Assembly: GCF_042658925.1 (NCBI RefSeq)
Contig: NZ_JBHSRF010000037.1
Coordinates: 1-64,000 of the forward strand
Direction: 5' to 3'
Length of the DNA: 64,000 nt
Source: Sphaerisporangium aureirubrum
Lineage (GTDB): Bacteria > Actinomycetota > Actinomycetes > Streptosporangiales > Streptosporangiaceae
In this document: piece by piece, positions 50,891-58,880 of the stretch
Numbering within the stretch: the first letter of the stretch is position 1
Layout: every line of letters begins with the position of its first letter
Made by a program: the position numbers and the translations under genes
The notes under the pieces: generated by a model
What the model saw: the letters and a program-made list of their open reading frames with translations, nothing else
The model's database searches: none
What the model was told of the DNA's origin: nothing

Positions 50891-51916
50891 GTGCGCGTCG
50901 GCGCAACCGCGGTGATCGGATCGATCGCGACCGACCACCTGATGCATTTCCCCGGCCGCTTCGCCGACCACATCGTGGCCGACCGGCTGGACCGGCTGTC
51001 ACTCAGCTTCCTGGTGGACGGGCTCGTCGTGTACCGCGGCGGGGTCGGCGCCAACATCGCTTTCGGCATGGGCGTGCTCGGCCAGCGGCCGGTGCTGGTG
51101 GGATCCGTCGGCGCCGACTTCGCCGAGTACCGGGCGGCCCTTTCGGCGCACGGGGTGGAGTGCGGCGAGGTACGGGTGGTGGACCGGGCGCACACCCCCC
51201 GGTTCACCTGCACCACCGACGACGACCAGTGTCAGCTCGCGTCCTTCTACCCGGGCGCGATGACCGAGACCAGGAACATCGACCTGGCGCCGATCGTGGC
51301 CCGGCGCGGGATCGAGCTGGTGCTGGTGGGCGCCACCGACCCGGCCGCGATGGTCGGGCACACGAGGACCGCCAGAAGGCTCGGCGTGGCGTTCGCGGCC
51401 GACCCCTCCCAGCAGCTGCCCCGCCTGTCCGGCGACGAGTGCCGCGAGCTGGTGGACGGCGCCCGGTACCTGTTCTGCAACGAGTACGAGTTCGAGCTGC
51501 TGCTGCGCAAGACCGGCTGGGACGCCGCCGAGATCACCCGCCGGGTGGGCCTGCGGATCACCACCCTGGGCGACAAGGGCGTCCTCGTCGCCGGCCCGGA
51601 CGGCATCGAGTCGCACGTCGGGGCGGTGCCGGCCACGAGCGTGGTGGACCCGACCGGCGTGGGCGACGGCTTCCGGGCCGGGTTCCTGGCCGGGGTGGGC
51701 GGCGGCCTGGAGCCGGTGCGGGCCGCCCAGCTCGGCACGCTGATCGCCACCCTGGTGCTGGAGGTCGACGGCGCCCAGGGATGGGGCATCGACGCCGAGG
51801 CGGACCTCGCGCGGCTGGCCGCGGCGCACGGCACGGCGGCGTCCGCCGGCATCGAGCCGGTGCTGCGCGCGGCACTCGGCCACGCGCCCCGCGAACCGGC
51901 GGGCCCGGCCGCGTAG
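50891..51916 (+). CDS. adoK: PfkB-family kinase, adenosine kinase
   Basis: A 341-aa ribokinase-fold sugar/nucleoside kinase. It has the N-terminal GSIATDHLMHFPGRFADH and YRGGVGANIAFGMGVLG, and the C-terminal PfkB signature DPTGVGDGFRAGFLAG with the catalytic aspartate. Sequence style matches actinobacterial adenosine kinases (AdoK). Adenosine arises from S-adenosylhomocysteine breakdown, so the enzyme would clear the by-product of SAM-dependent methylation. The GTG at 50891 follows GGAGGAG. The last gene of the cassette; its 3' end runs into a short tandem repeat. Confidence 0.85.
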   Translation: MRVGATAVIGSIATDHLMHFPGRFADHIVADRLDRLSLSFLVDGLVVYRGGVGANIAFGMGVLGQRPVLVGSVGADFAEYRAALSAHGVECGEVRVVDRAHTPRFTCTTDDDQCQLASFYPGAMTETRNIDLAPIVARRGIELVLVGATDPAAMVGHTRTARRLGVAFAADPSQQLPRLSGDECRELVDGARYLFCNEYEFELLLRKTGWDAAEITRRVGLRITTLGDKGVLVAGPDGIESHVGAVPATSVVDPTGVGDGFRAGFLAGVGGGLEPVRAAQLGTLIATLVLEVDGAQGWGIDAEADLARLAAAHGTAASAGIEPVLRAALGHAPREPAGPAA

Positions 51917-51979
51917 AGAACGAACCGGGGGCCGCTCGCGTGGAGAACGAGCCGGCGGGCCGGCCGCGCAGAGAACCGG
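51911..51979 (+). repeat. 27/28-bp imperfect tandem repeat at the adoK 3' end
   Basis: Units beginning GCGTAGAGAACGAACCGG (51911), GCGTGGAGAACGAGCCGG (51938) and GCGCAGAGAACCGG (51966) repeat at 27-28 bp intervals, starting at the adoK stop codon. A shortened unit precedes at 51891. The function is unknown; slippage in a gene end is the simplest origin. Confidence 0.7.
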
Positions 51980-52067
51980 AGAAGCCGGTGCTCGCCGGCA
52001 CCACCGTGCGCACCGGGCCCGGTGCCCGGTTCGTCCCGCCCCGTCCCGTGGAACGGGGCCGCGTACT

Positions 52068-52085
52068 CTTGTGGCGGCGCACAAG
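52068..52085. promoter_or_regulatory. Inverted repeat overlapping a -10 box
   Basis: CTTGTG (52068-52073) and CACAAG (52080-52085) form a perfect inverted repeat with a 6-bp spacer. TACTCT at 52064-52069 resembles a -10 element, and the next gene starts at 52113. A repressor or PucR-type protein could act here; the factor is unknown. Confidence 0.5.
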
Positions 52086-52112
52086 TGCGCCGCAGGCACG
52101 AGGGGAAGCGGT

Positions 52113-53003
52113 ATGCGGAGTCTCGGATATGTCGGCGCGCAGTCCGCGTCGGCACCGGACTGGCTGGATTTCGGCCCGAAGGTCTTCGGTTTCGAGGCGG
52201 ACCGGCTCCCCGGCGGCACGGTCCGGGTGCGCTGGTGCGACCGCGCGTACCGGCTGGCGGTGCACCCCGGCGGGCCGGACCGGCTGCTCTACCTCGGCTG
52301 GGACCTGGGCGACGAGGCCGCGCTGGCGGAGGAGGCGGCCCGTGTGGCGGCGGCCGGGTACGCGGTGGAGCAGGGCACCGAGCGGCTCTGCGCCGAGCGC
52401 GCGGTGCGGCGGCTCGTCTCCTTCACCGACCCCTTCGGCCTGCGGCACGAGCTGTTCACCGGCCAGCGGGAGGTGCCGGGCTCCTACCGGGGACAGCGCC
52501 CCACCTCGCGGGCGGTCACCGGCGGCCTCGGGCTGGGCTTCGTCGCGCTCCGCGTGCCCGACCTGCAACGAGGGCTGGACTTCTACCGCGACGTGATGGG
52601 GATGAAGGTCTCCGACGCCATCAACCTGGGGCGCCCCCACGGCGAGATGTGGTTCCTGCGCTGCAACCCCCGCCACCACAGCATCGCCCTGCTGGAGGGC
52701 GGCGACGAGCTCCGGCTGGAACACCTGATGATCGAGACGGCCACCCTGGAGGAGGTCGAGATCGCCTGGGACCTCGCGGAGCGTGAGATGGACGCCTTCG
52801 TCAGCCCCGGGCGCCGCCTCTCGGACAACATGCTGCTGTTCCGGGTGCGCGCCTCGACGGGTTTCGACGTCTGCTACGGCTGGGGCGCGAGCCTGATCGA
52901 CGACGAGGAGAACTGGATCCCCCGGTACATCGACTCCTCCCGGGCGGAGGGCATCGTCTACTCGGCTGCGGCCGTGGTCACCGCGCGCCGGCCCGGACGC
53001 TGA
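52113..53003 (+). CDS. VOC-fold type I extradiol dioxygenase-like protein with altered metal site
   Basis: A 296-aa, two-domain vicinal-oxygen-chelate protein aligned over its length with BphC-type extradiol dioxygenases (LGWDLGD, FYRDVMGMKVSD, FLRCNPRHHSIALL, HLMIETATLEEV, FDVCYGWGAS). By motif alignment only one of three iron ligands remains: the first His is Phe143, the middle His is kept at 204, and the ligand Glu is Cys254. The acid-base His of the GRH..NDH segment is also changed (Asn239). It may have lost ring-cleavage activity or use another metal. GGGGAAG precedes the ATG. Confidence 0.85.
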   Translation: MRSLGYVGAQSASAPDWLDFGPKVFGFEADRLPGGTVRVRWCDRAYRLAVHPGGPDRLLYLGWDLGDEAALAEEAARVAAAGYAVEQGTERLCAERAVRRLVSFTDPFGLRHELFTGQREVPGSYRGQRPTSRAVTGGLGLGFVALRVPDLQRGLDFYRDVMGMKVSDAINLGRPHGEMWFLRCNPRHHSIALLEGGDELRLEHLMIETATLEEVEIAWDLAEREMDAFVSPGRRLSDNMLLFRVRASTGFDVCYGWGASLIDDEENWIPRYIDSSRAEGIVYSAAAVVTARRPGR

Positions 53004-53004
53004 G

Positions 53005-54342
53005 TCACAGCCCCGCCTCGCCGAGGGTCTCCAGGATCTCCAGGGCGACCTGCACGGCCAGCCGGTCCCGGTAGTCGTCCAGGTTCAGGCCGGTGATCTC
53101 CTCGACCCGCCGGACCCGGTAGGTGACCGTGTTGGGGTGCACGTGCAGCAGCTCCGCGGCGCGCCGCGGGCTGTCGTTCTCCTGGAAGTAGCACTTGAGC
53201 GTCGCGACGAACTTGGAGTTGTACTCCTGCTCGTGCCGCAGCACCTCGCCGAGGACGTCGGTGGCGAACTCGCGCAGCGACTCGGGGTCGGGCACCTGGA
53301 GCAGCAGGCGGCTGATGCCGAGGGTGTCGAACGCGACCACCGCGCCCCGCCGCCCGAGCCGCCGGATCGCCTCGTTGGTGCGCCGCGCCTCCTCGTAGGA
53401 GCGGGCGATGTGGGCGGGCTCGTGGAACGTGCCGCCGACGCCGATGCAGACCCCGACGTCGGGGAAGAGCGCGCCGAGCCGCTGCACGCAGAGCGCGCCG
53501 AGCTGACCGGCCCGGGTGCCGGCTCCGGGCGTGGACGGCTCGGCCAGCAGGACGACCACCTCCCGGCCCCGGATCGCGGTGATCGCGTCGGGTGACTGGG
53601 CGACGAACATCCGCGCGGTCGCGCCGGCCGCGCGTTCGGCGACCAGCGCGCTCCGCTCGGTGTCGCCCGGCGGCGCCTCGATGGCGATGGACAGCACGCG
53701 GTGCTCCCGCTCGCTGTCGAAGCCGAGGTGCTGCGCCCAGCGCACCACCTCGTCGTTGTCCCGCCCGGAGCCGGACAGCAGGCCCTCGACGAGGTCGTCG
53801 CGCACCTGGCTTCCCGCCGTGGAGATGACCCGCTCGCGGGCCAGGACGACCCCGCAGATGGTCGCGGCGTGCTCGGCGATCATCAGGTGGATGTCCTCGC
53901 CCTGCTCGGGCGCGTCCGCGACCAGGGAGACGAGGTACGCGGGGACGGTGTCGCCGACCAGGATGGGAGCGACGACGCGGGCCCGGCCGCGGGCGGGGTC
54001 GGGCAGGCGCAGCGCGCGCCGGGTCTTGCCGGCCATCGCCACCATGTGCGCGAGCCGGGGGTGGATGAGGTGGTCGTGCACGTACCGCACGGAGTTCTCG
54101 TAGCTCTCGCCGGGTGCGGCGGCGGCCAGGATGCCCATCTTCTGGCTGATGACCGCGACGGTCACCGAGGTCCGGCGGGCGATGAGCTGGGCGACGGCGC
54201 CGATGTCGGCGTCCTGCAGGGCCAGGCCGGACAGGTGCCGGTAGATCTCCACCAGGTCGCGGAGCGTGCGGTTCTCCTGGCTGATGTCGCCGAACTCGCT
54301 GGTGACGGGGGACAGGCCGGCGGATGTGGGAGGTACGGCCAT
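53005..54342 (-). CDS. PucR-family (CdaR-like) transcriptional regulator
   Basis: A 445-aa regulator. A GAF-like sensory region spans roughly 25-170, followed by a degenerate GGDEF-like domain (VCIGVGGTFHEPAHIARSYEEARRTNEA). The C-terminal PucR helix-turn-helix reads FQENDSPRRAAELLHVHPNTVTYRVRRVEEITG. Relatives control purine, amino-acid and other nitrogen-compound catabolism. It is convergent with the dioxygenase-like gene (1-bp gap) and divergent from the ABC/CoA-transferase operon, so it most likely activates that operon in response to its substrate. Confidence 0.92.
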   Translation of the reverse strand: MAVPPTSAGLSPVTSEFGDISQENRTLRDLVEIYRHLSGLALQDADIGAVAQLIARRTSVTVAVISQKMGILAAAAPGESYENSVRYVHDHLIHPRLAHMVAMAGKTRRALRLPDPARGRARVVAPILVGDTVPAYLVSLVADAPEQGEDIHLMIAEHAATICGVVLARERVISTAGSQVRDDLVEGLLSGSGRDNDEVVRWAQHLGFDSEREHRVLSIAIEAPPGDTERSALVAERAAGATARMFVAQSPDAITAIRGREVVVLLAEPSTPGAGTRAGQLGALCVQRLGALFPDVGVCIGVGGTFHEPAHIARSYEEARRTNEAIRRLGRRGAVVAFDTLGISRLLLQVPDPESLREFATDVLGEVLRHEQEYNSKFVATLKCYFQENDSPRRAAELLHVHPNTVTYRVRRVEEITGLNLDDYRDRLAVQVALEILETLGEAGL

Positions 54343-54801
54343 CTGCGCATCCTAGGGATGAGGGGTGAGGTTTCCATATGCTCGGCACCAAAGAGCGACC
54401 GGCCATATTGTGCCGGAACCCAAAGTGCCGGCCGCGGGGGGTCGGCTATACGTGGGTCTGGCCCCCGTCTCCCCGCCGTCGCTCACGCAGGTGACCGGCG
54501 AGGGTGACGCCGTCACCCGCCGTCCACCGTGATCCGGCCCGTGTCGTGTCCCGGGCCCGCCGCGTCCGACTCCGACCCGCCTTCGACCTCGCCCGGGGGT
54601 TTGTAACAGTCCGGACATTGCGGATTCACACGCCCGTATCCCTTGACGGCAAGTAGCCCACAGGGCAGCATACTTAACAAATATCAAACGTTTTGTCCAA
54701 CTATCGGACAAGACGAGTGGAGGGCTTGAGCGTCGGTGGCGGCGGAAATCGCGCCGCCAAGGGTGGTTTCCGCCCCTGCGCGGCGCTGAACGGAGGTGAC
54801 G
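54343..54801. promoter_or_regulatory. Divergent control region of the PucR-linked operon
   Basis: The 459-bp gap has no convincing gene. Its right half (54600-54720) is AT-rich with TTGACG at 54643 and TACTTA at 54671. It contains the inverted repeat TTGTCC (54693-54698) / GGACAA (54706-54711). About 90 bp then separate the repeat from the permease start. The left half near the PucR gene shows no clear motif. Confidence 0.5.
54693..54711. promoter_or_regulatory. Candidate PucR operator
   Basis: TTGTCC and GGACAA are exact inverted complements around a 7-bp spacer, in the AT-rich part of the divergent gap. Its symmetry and location upstream of the ABC permease make it a candidate binding site for the adjacent PucR-type regulator. 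Confidence 0.5.
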
Positions 54802-55749
54802 ATGAGCACTCGCATGATCATTCGTCGGCTCGGTGGCGGCCTGTTGGTGCTGTGGCTGGTGTCCGTCCTCACCTTCCTGCTCGTGTACCTCATTCCCGGA
54901 GACCCGGCCGAGGTGATCGCGGGCGAGAACGCCACCGTCGCCGACGTGCAACGCATCCGCACCGAACTCGGGCTGGACCGGCCCGTCCTGGAGCAGTACT
55001 TCACGTGGCTGTCCGGCGTGGTCCGCGGCGACCTCGGCCACTCCTTGTTCTCCGACAAGTCGGTGGTCACGTCGATCTCGGAGGCGGCCCCGGCGACCCT
55101 GGTCATCGCCATCCTGGCCATCGTCGTCGCGGTGCTGATCGGGGTGACGGCCGGCACCGTGGCGGGCCTGACGCAGGGCAGCCGTCTGGACCGCGCCGTC
55201 TCCACCCTGGCCACCCTCGGCATCGCGATGCCGAGCTTCTGGCTGGCGATGGTGCTGGTGTCCTTCTTCTCGCTCACCAACAACTGGTTACCGGCCACCG
55301 GGTACGTGGAGATGGGGGAGGGCTTCGGCACCTGGCTGTCGCACGTCATCCTCCCCTCGACGGCCCTCGGGCTGGCCACCGCGGCGGAACTGGCCCGGCA
55401 CACCCGCGGGTGCGTGGCCGACGTGCTCACCAGGCCGTACGTGCGCACCGCGCGGGCCAGGGGAGCGTCCGGCGCCTGGCTGGTCCGGCGGCACATCCTG
55501 CGCAACGCCGCCATCCCGGTGGTGACGGTGCTCGGCCTGCAGGCCGGGCGGATGCTCGGCGGCGTGATCGTGATCGAGGCCGTGTTCGGCATCTCCGGCC
55601 TCGGCACCCTGGCCATCAACTCGGTGTTCCAGCGGAACTACCCGGTGATCCAGGCGTACGTGCTGCTCAGCGCAGTCGTCGTCGTCCTCATCAACCTCGT
55701 CGTGGACCTGGCCTACGGCTGGATCAATCCGAAGGTGCGCACGGCATGA
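54802..55749 (+). CDS. ABC transporter permease (DppB/OppB type)
   Basis: A 315-aa permease. The N-terminal LVYLIPGDPAEVIAG motif and an EAA loop (YVRTARARGASGAWLVRRHILRN) mark the oligopeptide/nickel-type permeases; several membrane helices follow. The ATG at 54802 follows GGAGG at a good distance and is preferred to a GTG at 54796. It opens the PucR-linked operon. No substrate-binding protein precedes it, unlike the usual gene order; one may lie beyond 64000. Confidence 0.92.
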   Translation: MSTRMIIRRLGGGLLVLWLVSVLTFLLVYLIPGDPAEVIAGENATVADVQRIRTELGLDRPVLEQYFTWLSGVVRGDLGHSLFSDKSVVTSISEAAPATLVIAILAIVVAVLIGVTAGTVAGLTQGSRLDRAVSTLATLGIAMPSFWLAMVLVSFFSLTNNWLPATGYVEMGEGFGTWLSHVILPSTALGLATAAELARHTRGCVADVLTRPYVRTARARGASGAWLVRRHILRNAAIPVVTVLGLQAGRMLGGVIVIEAVFGISGLGTLAINSVFQRNYPVIQAYVLLSAVVVVLINLVVDLAYGWINPKVRTA

Positions 55750-56639
55750 CAACCGCCACCAGAAGCCCACAGACCATCCGAAGCTCACAGATCCGCGGAA
55801 GCTCCCAGGCCGCCAGGATCGTCCGGACCGTACTGCGCCGCCCGTCCAGCGCGATCGCCGTCGGGTTCGTGGCCCTGCTGGTCCTCCTCGCCGTCGCCGC
55901 CCCGCTGATCTACCCGCACGACCCGGACGCGCAGAACCTCGGCCAGAGATTCGCCGGGCTGAGCTGGTCCCACCTGCTCGGCACCGACGAGTTCGGCCGG
56001 GACGTGGCCAGCCGCATCATCCAGGCGTCCAGGATCGCCCTGGCCGCGCCGCTCATCTCGGTGGGCGTCGCGCTGGTCATCGGCCTGCCGCTCGGGCTGT
56101 GGGCCGGGCTGCGCCGGGGCGTCGTGGACGCCGTCGCCGGACGGCTGGCCGACACCATCCTCAGCCTGCCCGCGCTGGTCGGCGCGCTGGCCATCGTGGC
56201 GGTGCTCGGCCCCGGCCTGGTCAACGCGATGGTGGCGATCGGCATCATCTTCGCGCCGGGCCTGTTCCGGGTGGTGCGCGGCGCCACCCTGGCGGTGGCC
56301 GAGGAGACCTTCGTCCACTCCGCGGTGGCGATCGGCTCGCCCACCCGGCGGACCCTGTGGGTGCACATCCTCCCCAACATCGCCGCCCCGCTGCTGGTCC
56401 AGGTGACCATCCTGATGGGCGTGGCGCTGCTGGCCGAGGCGAGCCTGAGCTTCATCGGGCTCGGCGTGCAGCCACCCAGCGCCAGCTGGGGCTCGATGCT
56501 GAAGGCCGCCTACACCAACCAATTCGACGCGCCCTACTCGGTGGTACCCCCCGGGATCGCGATGGTCTTCACGGTGCTGGCCTTCAACACCATCGGTGAC
56601 GCGATCCGCGACGCGGTCGGACTCAGGAGAGGCGTATGA
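55746..56639 (+). CDS. ABC transporter permease (DppC/OppC type)
   Basis: A 297-aa permease with a Ser/Thr/Gln-rich N-terminus, an OppC-like start (VGFVALLVLLAVAAPLIYPHDP), LGTDEFGRDVASRIIQASRIAL and the EAA loop FVHSAVAIGSPTRRTLWVHILPN. The helix AEASLSFIGLGVQPPSASWG is a family hallmark. Coupled to its partner permease and to the next ATPase by ATGA overlaps. Confidence 0.93.
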   Translation: MTTATRSPQTIRSSQIRGSSQAARIVRTVLRRPSSAIAVGFVALLVLLAVAAPLIYPHDPDAQNLGQRFAGLSWSHLLGTDEFGRDVASRIIQASRIALAAPLISVGVALVIGLPLGLWAGLRRGVVDAVAGRLADTILSLPALVGALAIVAVLGPGLVNAMVAIGIIFAPGLFRVVRGATLAVAEETFVHSAVAIGSPTRRTLWVHILPNIAAPLLVQVTILMGVALLAEASLSFIGLGVQPPSASWGSMLKAAYTNQFDAPYSVVPPGIAMVFTVLAFNTIGDAIRDAVGLRRGV

Positions 56640-57682
56640 CCCAGGGACGGCACGACACGGGCGACGCCGCGGACGACGCCGGAGACCGGCCGCTGCTGTC
56701 GGTGGAAGGGCTCACCATCGACCTGCCGGGCGGCGCGGTCCAGCGCGGCCTGGTGGAGGACGTCACCTTCCAGGTGCGCGAGGGCCGGTCCACCGCGCTG
56801 ATCGGCGAGTCCGGCTGCGGCAAGACGCTGACCTCGATGTCCATCCTGGGCCTGCTGCCCCCCACCGTCCGGGTCTCGGCCGGATCGGTGTGGTTCGACG
56901 GCGTCGACCTGCTCCGGTGCACCCCCCGGCGGCTGCGCCGGATCCGCGGCGGGCCCGTCGGCATGGTCTTCCAGGAGCCGATGAGCAGCCTCAACCCGAC
57001 GATGACGGTCGGCGACCAGATCGCCGAGGCGCGGCGGCTGCACCTCGGCGAACGGCGCCGGGTCGCGCTGGGCAAGGCCCGCGAGCTGCTGGAACGGGTC
57101 GGCATCCCCAACGCCGCCCGGCGGATCGGCTCCTACCCGCACGAGATGAGCGGCGGCATGCAGCAGCGCGTCATGATCGCGGCGGCCATCGCCTGCGAAC
57201 CGAAACTGGTGATCGCCGACGAGCCGACCACCGCGCTGGACGTCACCATCCAGGCCGAGATCCTGGCCCTGCTGCGGGACCTGCGACGCGACCTCGACCT
57301 GGCCGTCCTCCTCGTCACCCACGACCTCGGCGTGGTCGCCGACTTCTGCGACGACGTGGTCGTCATGTACGCCGGGCACATCGCCGAGCGGACCCCCGTG
57401 GACGGCCTGTTCTACGACCCCCGGCACCCCTACTCCAGCGCACTGCTGTCCGCGGTGCCGCAGGTCGGGCAGGCCCGGTCGCGGCTCGCGGTGATCCCGG
57501 GCCGGGTGCCGTCCGCCGGGCGGTTCCCCGCCGGGTGCCGGTTCGAGCCGCGCTGCGCGCACGCCGTGGAGCCCGGATGCCGGGAACCCCAGGTGGACGC
57601 CCCGCTGGGCGACGGCCGACGCACCCGGTGCGGCCGCGTCTCCTCCGGCGACCTGACGCTCAAGGGAGCCCTCGGTGGCTGA
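56636..57682 (+). CDS. ABC transporter ATP-binding protein (DppD/OppD type)
   Basis: A 348-aa ATPase: Walker A GESGCGKTLTS, Q-loop VFQEPMSSLNPT, the slightly divergent signature MSGGMQQRVMI, Walker B LVIADEPTTALD, and the C-terminal CRFEPRCAHA of oligopeptide-type ATPases. It overlaps the next ATPase gene by 8 bp. Confidence 0.93.
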   Translation: MTQGRHDTGDAADDAGDRPLLSVEGLTIDLPGGAVQRGLVEDVTFQVREGRSTALIGESGCGKTLTSMSILGLLPPTVRVSAGSVWFDGVDLLRCTPRRLRRIRGGPVGMVFQEPMSSLNPTMTVGDQIAEARRLHLGERRRVALGKARELLERVGIPNAARRIGSYPHEMSGGMQQRVMIAAAIACEPKLVIADEPTTALDVTIQAEILALLRDLRRDLDLAVLLVTHDLGVVADFCDDVVVMYAGHIAERTPVDGLFYDPRHPYSSALLSAVPQVGQARSRLAVIPGRVPSAGRFPAGCRFEPRCAHAVEPGCREPQVDAPLGDGRRTRCGRVSSGDLTLKGALGG

Positions 57683-58880
57683 GGATCACGTGGCCCTGCG
57701 GGTTCAGGGCCTGTCCAAGTCGTTCCCGCTGCGCCGCGGCCTGTTCGGCCGGACGCTGGAGAGCGTCCGCGCCGTGGACGGGGTGGACCTGGAGGTGCGG
57801 GCCGGGACCACCCTCGGCATCGTCGGCGAGTCCGGGTCGGGCAAGACCACCGTGGGCCGGTTGATGGCGCGGCTGCTCACCCCCGACCGGGGCACCGTCG
57901 AGGTGGAGGGCAAGGACGTCAGCCGGGCCAAGGGCCGTGAGCTGAAGGAGATGCGCGCGCGCCTCCAGGTCATCTTCCAGGACCCCTACGGCGCGCTCGA
58001 CCCGACCAAGACGGTCGGCCACGCCGTGGCGGAGCCACTGCTGGTGCACGGCCGGATCGGCCGGGGCGAGATGCGCGACCGGGCGGCGGCCCTGCTGACG
58101 CGGGTGGCGCTGGACCCGGCGTTCGTGGACCGCTACCCCGACGAGCTGTCCGGCGGGCAGCGGCAGCGGGTCTGCATCGCGCGAGCCCTGGCGCTGTCGC
58201 CCGGCGTGCTGGTGGCGGACGAGCCGACCTCCGCGCTGGACCTGTCCACCCGGTCGGAGATCCTCAACCTGCTGCTGTCCATCCAGGAGGACACCGGCCA
58301 GGCGATGGTGCTGGTCTCGCACGACTTCGCCACCGTCAGGCACCTGTCGCACCGGATCGCGGTGATGTACCTGGGCAGGATCGTGGAGGAGGGCCCGGCC
58401 GCGCGGATCGCGGAGGCCCCCCTGCACCCCTACACCAAGGCGCTGCTGTCGGCGGTGCCGCTGCCCGACCCGCACGCGCAGCGGGCCCGGCGCAGGACCG
58501 TGCTCCAGGGCGACCTGCCCGACCCGGCCGCCCCGCCCTCGGGCTGCCGGTTTCACACCCGCTGCCCGGTGGCGATGGCCGAGTGCTCCCGGCAGGACCC
58601 GCCGCTGCTCCAGGTCGCCGACGGGCACCGGGTGGCCTGCCTGCTCCACCAGCCAGGCGGCACCTCGGCGGACACCACCGCCCCGGCCGGTGCGTCCCTG
58701 GCCCCGGGCACGTCCGTCACCCCGGCCGACGCGTCCGCGAAGCCTGTCACCTCAGCCGATGCATCCGTGAGTCCCGGCCCGTCGGCCGGTGCGTCCGTGA
58801 GGCCGGGCGCCCCCGCCGATCCGCCCCGCGACGGCGCACCGGCGGAACTCCGGTCCGACCCCCAGGAGACCGTGCGATGA
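57675..58880 (+). CDS. ABC transporter ATP-binding protein (DppF/OppF type) with low-complexity tail
   Basis: A 401-aa ATPase with Walker A GESGSGKTTVG, Q-loop IFQDPYGALDPT, signature LSGGQRQRVCI and Walker B VLVADEPTSALD. The last 75 residues after CLLHQPGG are a Ser/Thr/Pro/Ala-rich tail with repeated ASVxPG/ASAxP units, unusual for the family and probably disordered. Starts with GTG inside the preceding gene and overlaps the CoA-transferase start by 4 nt. Confidence 0.92.
   Translation: MAEDHVALRVQGLSKSFPLRRGLFGRTLESVRAVDGVDLEVRAGTTLGIVGESGSGKTTVGRLMARLLTPDRGTVEVEGKDVSRAKGRELKEMRARLQVIFQDPYGALDPTKTVGHAVAEPLLVHGRIGRGEMRDRAAALLTRVALDPAFVDRYPDELSGGQRQRVCIARALALSPGVLVADEPTSALDLSTRSEILNLLLSIQEDTGQAMVLVSHDFATVRHLSHRIAVMYLGRIVEEGPAARIAEAPLHPYTKALLSAVPLPDPHAQRARRRTVLQGDLPDPAAPPSGCRFHTRCPVAMAECSRQDPPLLQVADGHRVACLLHQPGGTSADTTAPAGASLAPGTSVTPADASAKPVTSADASVSPGPSAGASVRPGAPADPPRDGAPAELRSDPQETVR

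Noticed and set aside
52113..53003. Functional catechol 2,3-dioxygenase
   Set aside because: Two of the three expected iron ligands are replaced (Phe143, Cys254), so I did not assign the activity.
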